A stretch of 40,790 nucleotides of DNA from an uncultured Clostridia bacterium (GTDB lineage Bacteria > Bacillota > Clostridia > Oscillospirales > CAG-272), in contig CAJGCT010000010.1 in NCBI GenBank assembly GCA_904501985.1, positions 1-40,790 on the forward strand, read 5' to 3'. The notes below the pieces were generated by a model. The model had not been told where the DNA came from and searched no databases. It saw only the letters and a list, made by a program, of their open reading frames with translations. The position numbers and the translations under genes were made by a program. Shown in pieces: positions 30,856 to 39,460 of this stretch (within the stretch, counting starts at the first letter, position 1; every line of letters starts with the position of its first letter).

Positions 30856-32805
30856 TCAGTGGAGCATAACCTGTCCGCCGGTTACGGGGATCGCCTGACC
30901 TGTTTCATATTCCTGCTCAATTACGTACATGATAGCACGGGCAACGTCTTTTACCTCGCAACCGCGGTTCAGCGGAACCTTGGATTCATAGAAGCGGCGC
31001 ACATCGTCCACAGTCTTTGCGCCGGGAACCTTGCCTGCGTTAAGATACTGCACGAACAGACCCTTTTCCGGATCGCTCCACAGAGGACCGTTAAGGAAGT
31101 TACCGGGGCATATAGCATTTACCTTGATACCGTATGGCGCAAGCTCAAGAGCGAAGCTTGCGCTAAGTCCGATACCTCCGAATTTGCTGCCTGCATAGGC
31201 GAAATTCTTGTTTGAACCTTCAAGTCCGGATTTGGAGTTGATTTCAATAATATCCGCAAGATAGTCGGGGCAAACCGCGCGCTGCGATTTCATTACAGCG
31301 GAAGCGTATTTTGCGCAGAGGAAATATGCGGTGTAGTTTACGGAAGCAACAAGCTCGAAGTTGGATTTTGTCATTTCTTCAAGGCTTCCTGCGCGGACGA
31401 TTCCTGCGTTGTTTACGAATACGTCAAGTCCGCCGTATGCCGCAACGGTAGCATTTATCATGTCCTTTACGCTGTCCTCATCGGAAACGTTGGCAGACAC
31501 AGATATTGCAGTGCCTTCGCCGTAAGCTTCGCAAAGCTCGTCTGCGGTTGCCTTTGCACCGTCGGCGTTCATGTCGGCAATTACCACATAAGCGCCCTCT
31601 TTTGCCATGGATTCGGCAATGCCCTTGCCAAAGCCCTGCGCACTGCCGGTAACAATGGCGATCTTTCCTTCAAGACGGCGAGTATTCTTGCCGCCTGCCG
31701 CTACCTTGGAGCGGTAGGATTCAACCTCCCAGTTTACAATAAAGTCGATAAGCTCGGGAGTCATGGGATTGGGGCCGCCGAAGTTTTCGGAATATGTGGC
31801 GATCATCAGAGCATCAAGCCATACCTCGGTGACGGTCTTTGCCGCTTTCTTGGTGTCGCCGATGGCGAACATACCGAGCTTCTCAACAAACACCACCTTA
31901 GGCTTGGTGCCGTATTTCGCGGTGTAGCCTGCAAATGCCGCTTTGATTCCGTCTACGGAAGCGTCGGTTATAAAGAGAGGATGCGCCTTGCAGTAAACGA
32001 TATGGTCCGGAGTAAAGGATTCCATAAGCGGTGCAAAAGCTTCCTCGGACTGCGCATATTTTGAGACCTCGTTGTTTGAGGTGAATTTAACCACACAGGG
32101 CTGTCCCTCACCGTAGAGCATACGAAGAACAGGAGCGATTTCTGTCACCTTGTCGGCATCGTACTCACGGAAACCAAGGTCAGGGCGGCTTGACATCATA
32201 TCAGTAAGCTTGTTTATGATATTAAGCACTACCTCATCAAGCTCCTCCTCGCTGTCTGCCGCAAAGAATATGCCGTGATTCTGTAAGAAGAGCACGCTTG
32301 CGGATTTGCCTTTTTCGGCACTGTACGCATCAAGCTTGTTTTTGCAGAGCATCGCAAGAGTGTATCCCGGACGAGTGGATTCAACCCATACCGCATCTCG
32401 GAACACATCCCTCACAATATCCTCACCTGCCTTGGCGCAGGTAACGCCGTTTACCTTGGCAGGATGCACGTGAAGCACGTACTTCTGAGGGAAAAGGTTA
32501 TGAAGAAGCGTTTCAACAGAGGGACGCTTGTTCTCCTCGCCTGTGGCACGTGCCGCCATGAGATCGGCAAGAACTGCCGCCTCGCGCTCATCCTCATTTT
32601 CGGGGTATGACTTTGTGAGCATGGTGTCGAGCTTCGCACGCTCCATCTTAACAAAGCCTTCGGGAGTGATAGTGGCAAGAGCAGTTCCGGAGCCTTTTAT
32701 GTAAAGGTGATTTTCGTCCTTGCAGGAGGTGTTGCCGCCGCCTGCCAGAACATATGCCGGGTTTGCACCGTATTTGTGAGAGAAGCTGCACAGGGTTGTA
32801 AGCAT
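30856..32805 (-). CDS. Two-domain class II aldolase / short-chain dehydrogenase
   Basis: This gene encodes 649 residues. The N-terminal part (to about 370) is a class II aldolase/adducin domain: LAGGGNTSCKDENHLYIKGS, a zinc-site KYVLHVHPAKVNGVTCAK and LFLQNHGIFFAADSEEELDE. The C-terminal part (about 385-649) is an SDR: GKIAIVTGSAQGFGKGIAES (TGxxxGxG), DVFVNNAGIVRAG and FAYAGSKFGGIGL with the YxxxK motif, ending in VTGGQVMLH. It resembles the RhaEW/YuxG class, rhamnulose-1-phosphate aldolase with aldehyde/alcohol dehydrogenase. The ATG at 32805 follows AAAGGA. The N-terminus of a longer frame is not supported. Confidence 0.9.
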   Translation of the reverse strand: MLTTLCSFSHKYGANPAYVLAGGGNTSCKDENHLYIKGSGTALATITPEGFVKMERAKLDTMLTKSYPENEDEREAAVLADLMAARATGEENKRPSVETLLHNLFPQKYVLHVHPAKVNGVTCAKAGEDIVRDVFRDAVWVESTRPGYTLAMLCKNKLDAYSAEKGKSASVLFLQNHGIFFAADSEEELDEVVLNIINKLTDMMSSRPDLGFREYDADKVTEIAPVLRMLYGEGQPCVVKFTSNNEVSKYAQSEEAFAPLMESFTPDHIVYCKAHPLFITDASVDGIKAAFAGYTAKYGTKPKVVFVEKLGMFAIGDTKKAAKTVTEVWLDALMIATYSENFGGPNPMTPELIDFIVNWEVESYRSKVAAGGKNTRRLEGKIAIVTGSAQGFGKGIAESMAKEGAYVVIADMNADGAKATADELCEAYGEGTAISVSANVSDEDSVKDMINATVAAYGGLDVFVNNAGIVRAGSLEEMTKSNFELVASVNYTAYFLCAKYASAVMKSQRAVCPDYLADIIEINSKSGLEGSNKNFAYAGSKFGGIGLSASFALELAPYGIKVNAICPGNFLNGPLWSDPEKGLFVQYLNAGKVPGAKTVDDVRRFYESKVPLNRGCEVKDVARAIMYVIEQEYETGQAIPVTGGQVMLH

Positions 32806-32849
32806 AGTGTTAAATCCTTTCGCTATATTCGTCTTAGTTGTAAAGTGAA

Positions 32850-34109
32850 TTATATTGCCTTTGCGTTTGCGAGAAGGTAGTCCTCGGCTTCTTTGCACCA
32901 GAGACCGCCGTTCTCTCCAACTATCTCAGCAAGTTTTGCAAACATGGGGTCGGACTTTCCAAGCTCCGCAAAATCGGAGATAGCGGTAAGGGGAAGAGAA
33001 ATATTGGTGTAGCAAAGCTTCTTTCCGCCGGGAATCTTGTCAAGATTTATTGTGGTTTCGGCAACTGCATCAAGGCCGCAGATGTGAGTGATCATACCGG
33101 CAGGATTGATAAGTCCCTTTTCCATCATAGCAAGTGCTTCGCGCATATCGTCGGTGTTTCCGCCGCTCGTACCTACGATGTGAGTTGATGCATAGTGTAC
33201 ATTGTAGAAGTTGAACATAGCTGAGAATTCAGTATTGGTAGGACCTGCGAAGAAATTAAGACATCCGTCCTTGCCAAGAAGTGCGTCGCCCATCTCAACA
33301 ACAGGCTTAACGGGGGCAAATACAAACACATCGTCAAAGCCCTCGGGAGCAAATTTCTTCATATACGCCAGCGGATCCTCGTAGTTTGCGGTGTTTACAT
33401 ACATAAGCTTAACGCCGTTCTTGGCAGCCTTTTCCACAGTTACCACTTCAGCCGCTCTTGCAAGACGTGCGGAGTCGATGTCGGTAACAATGAGAAGAGA
33501 GGGTCTGCGATCGCAGGTGATAAGATAGTCAACGGCACCAAGACCCATAGGTCCTGCGCCTGCCAGAATTGCCGCCGCGCCGCCTTCCTTTATACCCATA
33601 TCATGTACATAGGAGCCGCCCTTGGTATGATAGTTTGCATGAGCGCCGCCGATAACGCAGCTCATCGGCTCGGAGAGAGAGCCGTAGAAGAATGCGTCGC
33701 CGTTGTATTTGAGCAGACAGTCCATTTCAAGGGTGTCCGCAGGAATTATAACATATGTTGCACCGCCGCCGCAGTATTTGTAGCTGTAGCCGGGGGCACA
33801 GAGACTGCCGTTTCTGTTGTGCGCAGGCTGGATTGCGAATTTTTCGCCCTCCTTGAATTTATCCTGCCACTTTTTGCCTACCTTTACGATAGTGCCGCAA
33901 AATTCGTGACCGAGGATGATGGGGTTCTGCGCGCAGTCATCGGGTACTCTTTTGTGCTTTGCGCCCTGCAGTGCCGCCTTGTGGGAGGACATACAGATGC
34001 TGTCGGAAATTATATGTGCGAGGATTTCGTCATCCTTTATTTCCGGAAGCTCGAATTCCTCAAGTCTCAGATCGTTTTCACCGTAGAGGCGTATTGCTTT
34101 TGTTTTCAT
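32850..34109 (-). CDS. Zinc-binding medium-chain dehydrogenase (SorE-like)
   Basis: This 419-residue zinc dehydrogenase has the GroES-like N-terminus with LGHEFCGTIVKVGKKW and a Rossmann domain with AILAGAGPMGLGAVDYLI and LIVTDIDSARLARAAEVV. The length and the sequence style resemble SorE, L-sorbose-1-phosphate reductase, and related sugar-phosphate dehydrogenases, longer than normal alcohol dehydrogenase. It would interconvert a ketose and polyol phosphate using NAD(P)H; the exact substrate is not readable. AAAGGA precedes the ATG. It is the first gene of the operon, with a promoter and a large inverted repeat upstream. Confidence 0.85.
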   Translation of the reverse strand: MKTKAIRLYGENDLRLEEFELPEIKDDEILAHIISDSICMSSHKAALQGAKHKRVPDDCAQNPIILGHEFCGTIVKVGKKWQDKFKEGEKFAIQPAHNRNGSLCAPGYSYKYCGGGATYVIIPADTLEMDCLLKYNGDAFFYGSLSEPMSCVIGGAHANYHTKGGSYVHDMGIKEGGAAAILAGAGPMGLGAVDYLITCDRRPSLLIVTDIDSARLARAAEVVTVEKAAKNGVKLMYVNTANYEDPLAYMKKFAPEGFDDVFVFAPVKPVVEMGDALLGKDGCLNFFAGPTNTEFSAMFNFYNVHYASTHIVGTSGGNTDDMREALAMMEKGLINPAGMITHICGLDAVAETTINLDKIPGGKKLCYTNISLPLTAISDFAELGKSDPMFAKLAEIVGENGGLWCKEAEDYLLANAKAI

Positions 34110-34143
34110 GGTAGTTCCTTTCTTTCATTTGGAGTAGAATTTG

Positions 34144-34177
34144 AGTTATGTTACGATGTTTTGTCGGTAACATAACT
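34144..34177. promoter_or_regulatory. Operator-like inverted repeat of the sugar operon
   Basis: AGTTATGTTAC (34144-34154) and its reverse complement GTAACATAACT (34167-34177) flank a 12-base spacer. The repeat lies just after the expected transcription start of the dehydrogenase operon, a typical repressor site. Confidence 0.68.
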
Positions 34178-34187
34178 ATACCATTAT

Positions 34188-34216
34188 ATTGTATCAATTT
34201 TTTTGCCTGTTGTCAA
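34188..34216 (-). promoter_or_regulatory. Promoter of the dehydrogenase/aldolase operon
   Basis: TTGACA (34211-34216) and TACAAT (34188-34193) on the minus strand are separated by 17 bases. Confidence 0.7.
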
Positions 34217-34276
34217 TGATTTCACTGTATTTTTGAAAGATTTTTTGAAAAAACCCTTTTATTTCCCGTGGTTTTA

Positions 34277-34285
34277 TGTTATAAT
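34277..34285 (+). promoter_or_regulatory. Extended -10 promoter of ligA
   Basis: TGTTATAAT gives an extended -10 (TG-N-TATAAT) on the plus strand. The -35 region is weak. The leader carries an 8-bp GC-rich hairpin at 34299-34317. Confidence 0.5.
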
Positions 34286-34298
34286 AAAAGCATATGAT

Positions 34299-34317
34299 GT
34301 CTCCGCGAAGCGGAGAC
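34299..34317 (+). other. GC-rich hairpin in the ligA leader
   Basis: GTCTCCGC (34299-34306) pairs with GCGGAGAC (34310-34317) around a GAA loop near the 5' end of the predicted transcript. No U-tract follows, so it is more likely a stabilising hairpin than a terminator. Confidence 0.5.
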
Positions 34318-34397
34318 GAAATAAGGAAGCTTTTATTTGAACAAAATTTTCAAAACAAAGATGCTGTAAATATCTTTCGGAAGGGATGATCACAATT

Positions 34398-36407
34398 ATG
34401 AACACTTACGATACGGCGGCACGAATGAAAGAGCTTGCACGGCTTATTGAACATCACTCGCGCCTTTACTACGTGCTTGATGCCCCTTCCATATCCGATT
34501 ATGATTACGATAAGCTTTTTTACGAGCTTGTGGCGCTGGAGGCGGAGCATCCGGAGCTTGCCGATCCAAACTCTCCTACAAAACGCGTCGGCGGCAAAGC
34601 GCTTGACAGCTTTAGTAAGGTGGAACACAATGTTCCCATGGGAAGCCTTTCGGATGTATTCGACTACGACGAAGTACGAGCATTTGTTGCACGTATGAAA
34701 GCCTATGACCCTGACTGCGAATTTACGGTGGAATGCAAGATCGACGGACTTTCGGTGTCACTTGTCTATGAGGATGGAAAGTTTGTGAGAGGTGCTACCA
34801 GAGGTGACGGCAGAGTAGGTGAGGACGTGAGCGAGAATCTCCGCACTGTTCGCACGATACCGCTTACTATAGATACGGACGAGCCCTATGTTGAAGTGCG
34901 CGGCGAGGTGTATATGTCCCGTGCAAGATTTGAAAAGCTTAACGAATCAAGGGAGGCTGAGGGAGAAGCACTGTTCGCAAATCCCAGAAATGCCGCCGCC
35001 GGTACGCTCCGCCAGCTTGATTCCAAAGTTACGGCATCACGCGGACTTGATATTTTTGTTTTCAACTATCAGGGCGGCTCAAAAAGCTTTACCACTCACA
35101 GCGAGAGCCTTGAATGGCTTCGCAGTATCGGATTTTGTGTGCTTCCCGAATTTTCCGTGGTAAAAACGGCGGACGAGGTTATAGATGCAATTACACGAAT
35201 CGGAGAGGCAAGGGAAGGGCTTCCTTTCGGCATCGACGGTGCTGTAATTAAAATAAATTCGCTGTCTCTTAGAAATACCGTGGGCGAGAACACCTCAACC
35301 CCGAAATGGGCGGTGGCGTACAAGTATCCCCCGGAGGAAAAGCCTACAAAGCTTACAGATATAGTAATACAGGTGGGCAGAACAGGCGTGCTTACACCAA
35401 ACGCAGTTCTTGAACCGGTACAGCTTGCAGGAACTACGGTTTCACGGGCGACGCTTCACAATCTTGATTTCATCCGTGAGCGCGATATTATGATCGGCGA
35501 CACGGTTATTGTGAGAAAAGCCGGAGATATAATTCCCGAGGTCGTTTCGGTGGTAAAGGAGCACAGAACGGGGGCTGAGCGGCAGTTTGATATGCCCAAA
35601 ATCTGCCCGTCCTGCGGCGGACACATCATTGCCGATGCAGATGACGACAGTCAGTCGGGAACTGCGGCGTACCGCTGTACAAATGCGGCTTGTCCGGCAC
35701 AGCTTCTTCGCAATCTCACCCATTTTGCTTCAAAGGATGCCATGAACATCGACGGAATGGGTCCAAGCCTTATTGCGCTTCTCAACAAAGAGGGTCTTGT
35801 CAAAGATATTTCCGATATTTACAAGCTTCGCCGCGAACAGCTTATCCCCCTTGAGCGTATGGGCGAAAAAAGTGCGGAAAATCTTATTTCTGCCATTGAA
35901 GCTTCCAAATCCGCAGGTCTTGCAAGGCTCATATATGCTCTTGGAATACGTCAGGTAGGTGCTAAAGCGGCGCAGGTTCTGGCGGCACATTTCGGTGATA
36001 TCGAAGCACTTTTTTCGGCGAAAACGGAGGAGCTTTGCGAAATTGAGGACGTTGGTGAGATCACCGCGCGGTATATCGTGGATTTCTTTATGCAGGACGA
36101 TACCAGACGCATTATAGATGAGCTCAAGAGCTTTGGTGTCGTGTGTGTTTACGAATCTAAGAAGAGCAGTGACCGTCTTGCGGGACTTACCTTTGTTCTT
36201 ACGGGAACGCTTCCCACAATGAAGCGTGATGAGGCGGCGGCACTTATAGAGGCTAACGGAGGCAAGGTGTCCTCTTCGGTTTCGAAGAAAACCTCATATG
36301 TCGTCGCAGGCAGTGATGCCGGCTCAAAGCTTACCAAGGCTGAACAGCTTGGAGTTACCGTAATAGATGAAGAAACGCTTATCAGGTTGGTGAATGATGG
36401 ACAGTAA
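34398..36407 (+). CDS. ligA: NAD-dependent DNA ligase
   Basis: This 669-residue enzyme seals nicks in DNA with NAD. Domains in order: Ia domain (SRLYYVLDAPSISDYDYDKL), adenylation domain with the active-site Lys114 in VECKIDGLSVSLVYEDG, OB fold, a four-cysteine zinc finger (CPSCGG ... YRCTNAACPAQ), helix-hairpin-helix repeats (e.g. MNIDGMGPSLIALLNKEGLV) and a C-terminal BRCT domain (GLTFVLTGTLPTMKRDEAAA). The length is normal. AAGGG abuts the ATG at 34386, so the ATG at 34398 is the likely start. It overlaps cdd by 14 bases. Confidence 0.97.
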   Translation: MNTYDTAARMKELARLIEHHSRLYYVLDAPSISDYDYDKLFYELVALEAEHPELADPNSPTKRVGGKALDSFSKVEHNVPMGSLSDVFDYDEVRAFVARMKAYDPDCEFTVECKIDGLSVSLVYEDGKFVRGATRGDGRVGEDVSENLRTVRTIPLTIDTDEPYVEVRGEVYMSRARFEKLNESREAEGEALFANPRNAAAGTLRQLDSKVTASRGLDIFVFNYQGGSKSFTTHSESLEWLRSIGFCVLPEFSVVKTADEVIDAITRIGEAREGLPFGIDGAVIKINSLSLRNTVGENTSTPKWAVAYKYPPEEKPTKLTDIVIQVGRTGVLTPNAVLEPVQLAGTTVSRATLHNLDFIRERDIMIGDTVIVRKAGDIIPEVVSVVKEHRTGAERQFDMPKICPSCGGHIIADADDDSQSGTAAYRCTNAACPAQLLRNLTHFASKDAMNIDGMGPSLIALLNKEGLVKDISDIYKLRREQLIPLERMGEKSAENLISAIEASKSAGLARLIYALGIRQVGAKAAQVLAAHFGDIEALFSAKTEELCEIEDVGEITARYIVDFFMQDDTRRIIDELKSFGVVCVYESKKSSDRLAGLTFVLTGTLPTMKRDEAAALIEANGGKVSSSVSKKTSYVVAGSDAGSKLTKAEQLGVTVIDEETLIRLVNDGQ

Positions 36408-36780
36408 ACTTGAAAATCAGCTTATTTTGGCTGCGCAGACTGCACAGGAAAACGCCTATGCGCCATATTCAAATTATAAAGTCGGTGCGGCGGTTCTTAC
36501 CGCAAGCGGAAAAATATACACGGGTGCTAATTTTGAGAATGCCGCCTTTGGGGCAGGTACTTGTGCCGAGCGTGTGGCTCTCGGTGCGGCACTTGCGGCA
36601 GGCGAGCGCGAATTTGTTGCTGTAGCGTGTGTTGGTGCGGATGTTTCCATTACCCCCTGTGGCATATGCCGTCAGGCACTTGCGGAATTTGGCGATATGG
36701 ATGTTATATGTGCCGGTGAAAACGGGGAAATACGTAAATACAGGCTCTCGGAGCTTTTACCCCACAGTTTTTCGATGTAA
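36394..36780 (+). CDS. cdd: Cytidine deaminase
   Basis: This 128-residue enzyme converts (deoxy)cytidine to (deoxy)uridine in pyrimidine salvage. The zinc ligands are Cys57 with the catalytic Glu59 in GAGTCAERVALG, and Cys89 and Cys92 in TPCGICRQALAEF; NFEN (47-50) binds the ribose. It is of the small homotetrameric type. The start overlaps the end of ligA; a second ATG at 36397 is possible. obgE follows 24 bases later, so ligA-cdd-obgE form one transcription unit. Confidence 0.95.
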   Translation: MMDSKLENQLILAAQTAQENAYAPYSNYKVGAAVLTASGKIYTGANFENAAFGAGTCAERVALGAALAAGEREFVAVACVGADVSITPCGICRQALAEFGDMDVICAGENGEIRKYRLSELLPHSFSM

Positions 36781-36804
36781 CTTATATTTTGGAGGATAAT
36801 GACG

Positions 36805-38079
36805 ATGTTTATAGATAACGTTACAATACACATAAAAGCAGGTGACGGCGGCAACGGATGCGTTGCCTTTCACCGCGAAAAATATGTTGCCGAGGGCGGA
36901 CCTTCCGGCGGAGACGGCGGCAACGGCGGCAATATCATCTTTAAAATAGACGAGGGCACAAACACGCTTCTCGCTTTCCGATACAAGCGCAAGTTTGTTG
37001 CGGAAAACGGCGGAGACGGCGGCACGGAGAAGTTCCACGGAAAGAACGGTGAGGACACTGTAATCCTCGTTCCGCCGGGAACAGTTATACGCGATGCCGA
37101 GACCGGACGCATTATAAAGGATATGTCCGACTGCGAGCCATATGTTGCAATGAAAGGCGGACGCGGCGGATGGGGCAACAAGCATTTTGCCACCCCCACA
37201 AGGCAGATTCCGCGTTTTGCAAAGCCGGGACTCAAGGGTCAGGAGGCGGATGTAACGCTGGAGCTTAAGATGCTTGCGGATGTGGGACTTGTAGGTTTCC
37301 CGAATGTTGGAAAATCCTCGCTTCTGTCGGTAGTCAGCTCGGCGCGCCCGAAGATTGCAAACTATCATTTCACAACTCTCGCACCGCAGCTGGGTGTGGT
37401 TAAAAACGGTGAGGACGGATTCGTAATCGCGGATATCCCCGGACTTATTGAGGGCGCCGCAGAGGGGGCAGGTCTCGGACACGATTTTCTTCGCCACGTT
37501 GACCGATGCAGACTTCTCATACACGTTGTGGATGTGTCCGGCATGGAGGGACGTGACCCCGTTGACGATATTAAGAAGATAAACGCGGAGCTTGAGCGTT
37601 ACAGTCCTGCGCTTGCATCCCGTCCCCAGATATTTGCCGCAAACAAGCTTGATGCCTGTGACCGTGAAGCGGTAGACCTTGATGCGCTTGAAGCGTACAT
37701 CAAAAACGAGCTTGGCTGTGAGCTTTTCTATATTTCCGCCGCAACGAGACAGGGTGTGGATGAGCTTATGTACCGTACCGCGGAGCTTCTTTCCGACCTT
37801 CCGCCTCTTACCGTATACGAGCCTGAGGCTGTGCCGGAGCCTGAGATGTCGGACGGTGAGCGTGAAATTACCGTAAATAACGTTAACGGCGTTTACTATG
37901 TTGAGGGCGAATGGCTCATGCAGCTTATTGATTCTGTCAACTTCGGAGATCGCGAATCTGTGGCGTTCTTCCAGCGCATACTTCGCCAGAGCGGAGTTAT
38001 CGACGCACTTACAGCCAAGGGCTGTGAAGACGGTGACACTGTGAACATCTACGATGTAGAGTTTGATTTTATAGGTTAA
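36805..38079 (+). CDS. obgE: GTPase Obg/CgtA
   Basis: This 424-residue protein has the glycine-rich Obg fold (IKAGDGGNGCVAFHREKYVA, GGPSGGDGGNGGNIIF), the GTPase domain (VGLVGFPNVGKSSLL for G1, IADIPGLIEGAAEGAGLGHD for switch II, FAANKLDACD for G4) and a C-terminal OCT domain (INVNGV-like NNVNGVYYVEGEWLMQ). It is a ribosome-associated GTPase for 50S assembly and stress response. The ATG at 36805 is nine bases after GGAGG, whereas the ATG at 36799 is only three bases away, so 36805 is preferred. Confidence 0.96.
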   Translation: MFIDNVTIHIKAGDGGNGCVAFHREKYVAEGGPSGGDGGNGGNIIFKIDEGTNTLLAFRYKRKFVAENGGDGGTEKFHGKNGEDTVILVPPGTVIRDAETGRIIKDMSDCEPYVAMKGGRGGWGNKHFATPTRQIPRFAKPGLKGQEADVTLELKMLADVGLVGFPNVGKSSLLSVVSSARPKIANYHFTTLAPQLGVVKNGEDGFVIADIPGLIEGAAEGAGLGHDFLRHVDRCRLLIHVVDVSGMEGRDPVDDIKKINAELERYSPALASRPQIFAANKLDACDREAVDLDALEAYIKNELGCELFYISAATRQGVDELMYRTAELLSDLPPLTVYEPEAVPEPEMSDGEREITVNNVNGVYYVEGEWLMQLIDSVNFGDRESVAFFQRILRQSGVIDALTAKGCEDGDTVNIYDVEFDFIG

Positions 38080-38129
38080 TTCTGTGGGCGAAAAACATAA
38101 GAACAGACAAAAAATGAGTAAAAAACCTA

Positions 38130-38158
38130 TTGAAATCCGCTGTGGAATATGTTATACT
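38130..38158 (+). promoter_or_regulatory. Promoter of the sugar kinase gene
   Basis: TTGAAA (38130-38135) and TATACT (38153-38158) are separated by 17 bases, with a TG just before the -10. It lies about 50 bases after obgE, and no terminator is visible between. Confidence 0.65.
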
Positions 38159-38211
38159 GTAGTTGTGAAAATATTTCCGCGCTCGGAAAAAAGATAAAGG
38201 AGTACAATATC

Positions 38212-39243
38212 ATGAAAAATCAGTTTGTTTCCTTCGGCGAGATCATGTTAAGACTTAAATCTCCCGGATATGACCGCCTTTTCCAGTCCCCCACTCTCGA
38301 AGCTACCTTCGGCGGCGGTGAGGCAAATGTTGCCGTAACTCTTGCAAATTACGGTCTTGATGCAAAATTCGTTACCGCGCTTCCGGATAACGATGTGGGA
38401 ACTGCTTGCCTTCGTGAGATCCGCAAGTACGGCGTTGATGTTTCCGACATCAAACGTACCAAGGGCAGAATGGGCATCTACTTCCTTGAGACCGGTGCTT
38501 GTCAGCGTCCCTCAAAGGTTATTTACGACCGTGCCGATTCTTCATTTGCAAACATCAAGGAAGGCGACTTCGATTGGAAAGCCATCCTTGCAGAGGCTAA
38601 GTGGTTCCATGTAACCGGTATCACTCCTGCGGTTTCTCAGGATATTGCAGACGAAGCTATCCGCGCTCTTAAGGCTGCGAAGGAGCTTGGCGTTACCACT
38701 TCCATCGACCTTAACTACAGAGCTAAGCTTTGGAAGTACGGCAAGCGTGCAGACGAGGTTATGCCGGAGCTTACAAAGTACATAGACGTTGTTATCGCAA
38801 ACGAGGAAGACTGCCAGAAGGCTCTCGGAATCTCCTCCACCAACAAGCCCGAGCTTGGCGAGATCGACCTTAACTGCTACAAGGAGATCACCGAGAAGGT
38901 ATTCGAGCAGTATCCTAATGTTAAGACTGTTGCGATCACACTTCGCGAGTCCAAGTCCGCAAACCGCAATCTCTGGTCTGCCTGCATAAACGACCGCAAG
39001 GAATTTTACCGCAGCCGTATTTACGATATCACCGATATCGTTGACAGAGTTGGCGGCGGCGACTCCTTTGCCGGCGGTCTTATCTACGGACTTGCAACAA
39101 AGCCGGATGCAAAGTCTGCGCTTGAATTTGCTGTTGGCGCATCCTGCCTCAAGCACACCATAAACGGCGACCTTAATCTTGTATCCGTTGACGAGGTTGA
39201 AAAACTTATCGGCGGCGACGGTACAGGAAGAATCGCAAGATAA
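38212..39243 (+). CDS. PfkB-family sugar kinase (2-keto-3-deoxygluconate kinase-like)
   Basis: This gene encodes 343 residues. The family signatures are FGGGEANVAVTLANYGLDAK in the N-terminal lid/substrate region and IVDRVGGGDSFAGGLIYGLA with the catalytic aspartate. It starts FVSFGEIMLRLKSPGYDRLF, typical of KDG kinases, which phosphorylate 2-keto-3-deoxygluconate in hexuronate breakdown, but fructokinase-like specificity is possible. The ATG at 38212 follows AAAGGAG at a spacing of nine; a longer frame from 38149 covers the promoter. It ends at a good terminator. Confidence 0.88.
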   Translation: MKNQFVSFGEIMLRLKSPGYDRLFQSPTLEATFGGGEANVAVTLANYGLDAKFVTALPDNDVGTACLREIRKYGVDVSDIKRTKGRMGIYFLETGACQRPSKVIYDRADSSFANIKEGDFDWKAILAEAKWFHVTGITPAVSQDIADEAIRALKAAKELGVTTSIDLNYRAKLWKYGKRADEVMPELTKYIDVVIANEEDCQKALGISSTNKPELGEIDLNCYKEITEKVFEQYPNVKTVAITLRESKSANRNLWSACINDRKEFYRSRIYDITDIVDRVGGGDSFAGGLIYGLATKPDAKSALEFAVGASCLKHTINGDLNLVSVDEVEKLIGGDGTGRIAR

Positions 39244-39255
39244 ATTTGTTTCACG

Positions 39256-39294
39256 GATTCCACCGCTTCATAATGCGGTGGAATCTCTTTTTTT
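39256..39294 (+). terminator. Intrinsic terminator of the sugar kinase gene
   Basis: An 11-bp stem (GATTCCACCGC at 39256-39266 with GCGGTGGAATC at 39275-39285) is followed by TCTTTTTTT. Confidence 0.92.
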
Positions 39295-39318
39295 GCATAC
39301 GCAATTTGGTGTGTATGC
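39295..39318. promoter_or_regulatory. Inverted repeat before the beta-lactamase-like gene
   Basis: GCATAC (39295-39300) and GTATGC (39313-39318) flank a 12-base spacer, directly before the -35 element. It is a possible operator. Confidence 0.4.
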
Positions 39319-39347
39319 TTGACTTTTTCCGTTTTTTATGCTATAAT
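39319..39347 (+). promoter_or_regulatory. Promoter of the beta-lactamase-like gene
   Basis: TTGACT (39319-39324) and TATAAT (39342-39347) are separated by 17 bases. The leader is about 105 bases long; no clear structure was found in it. Confidence 0.72.
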
Positions 39348-39460
39348 GCGAGTGATATGCAAACCTAGTAGATTGCCTTGCGGCGTGAATTTAGCATATA
39401 GACCGTCCATTTGTTTTAGAGATATTTTATGAAGAATTTTGGAGAAAGGCAGAAAATACA

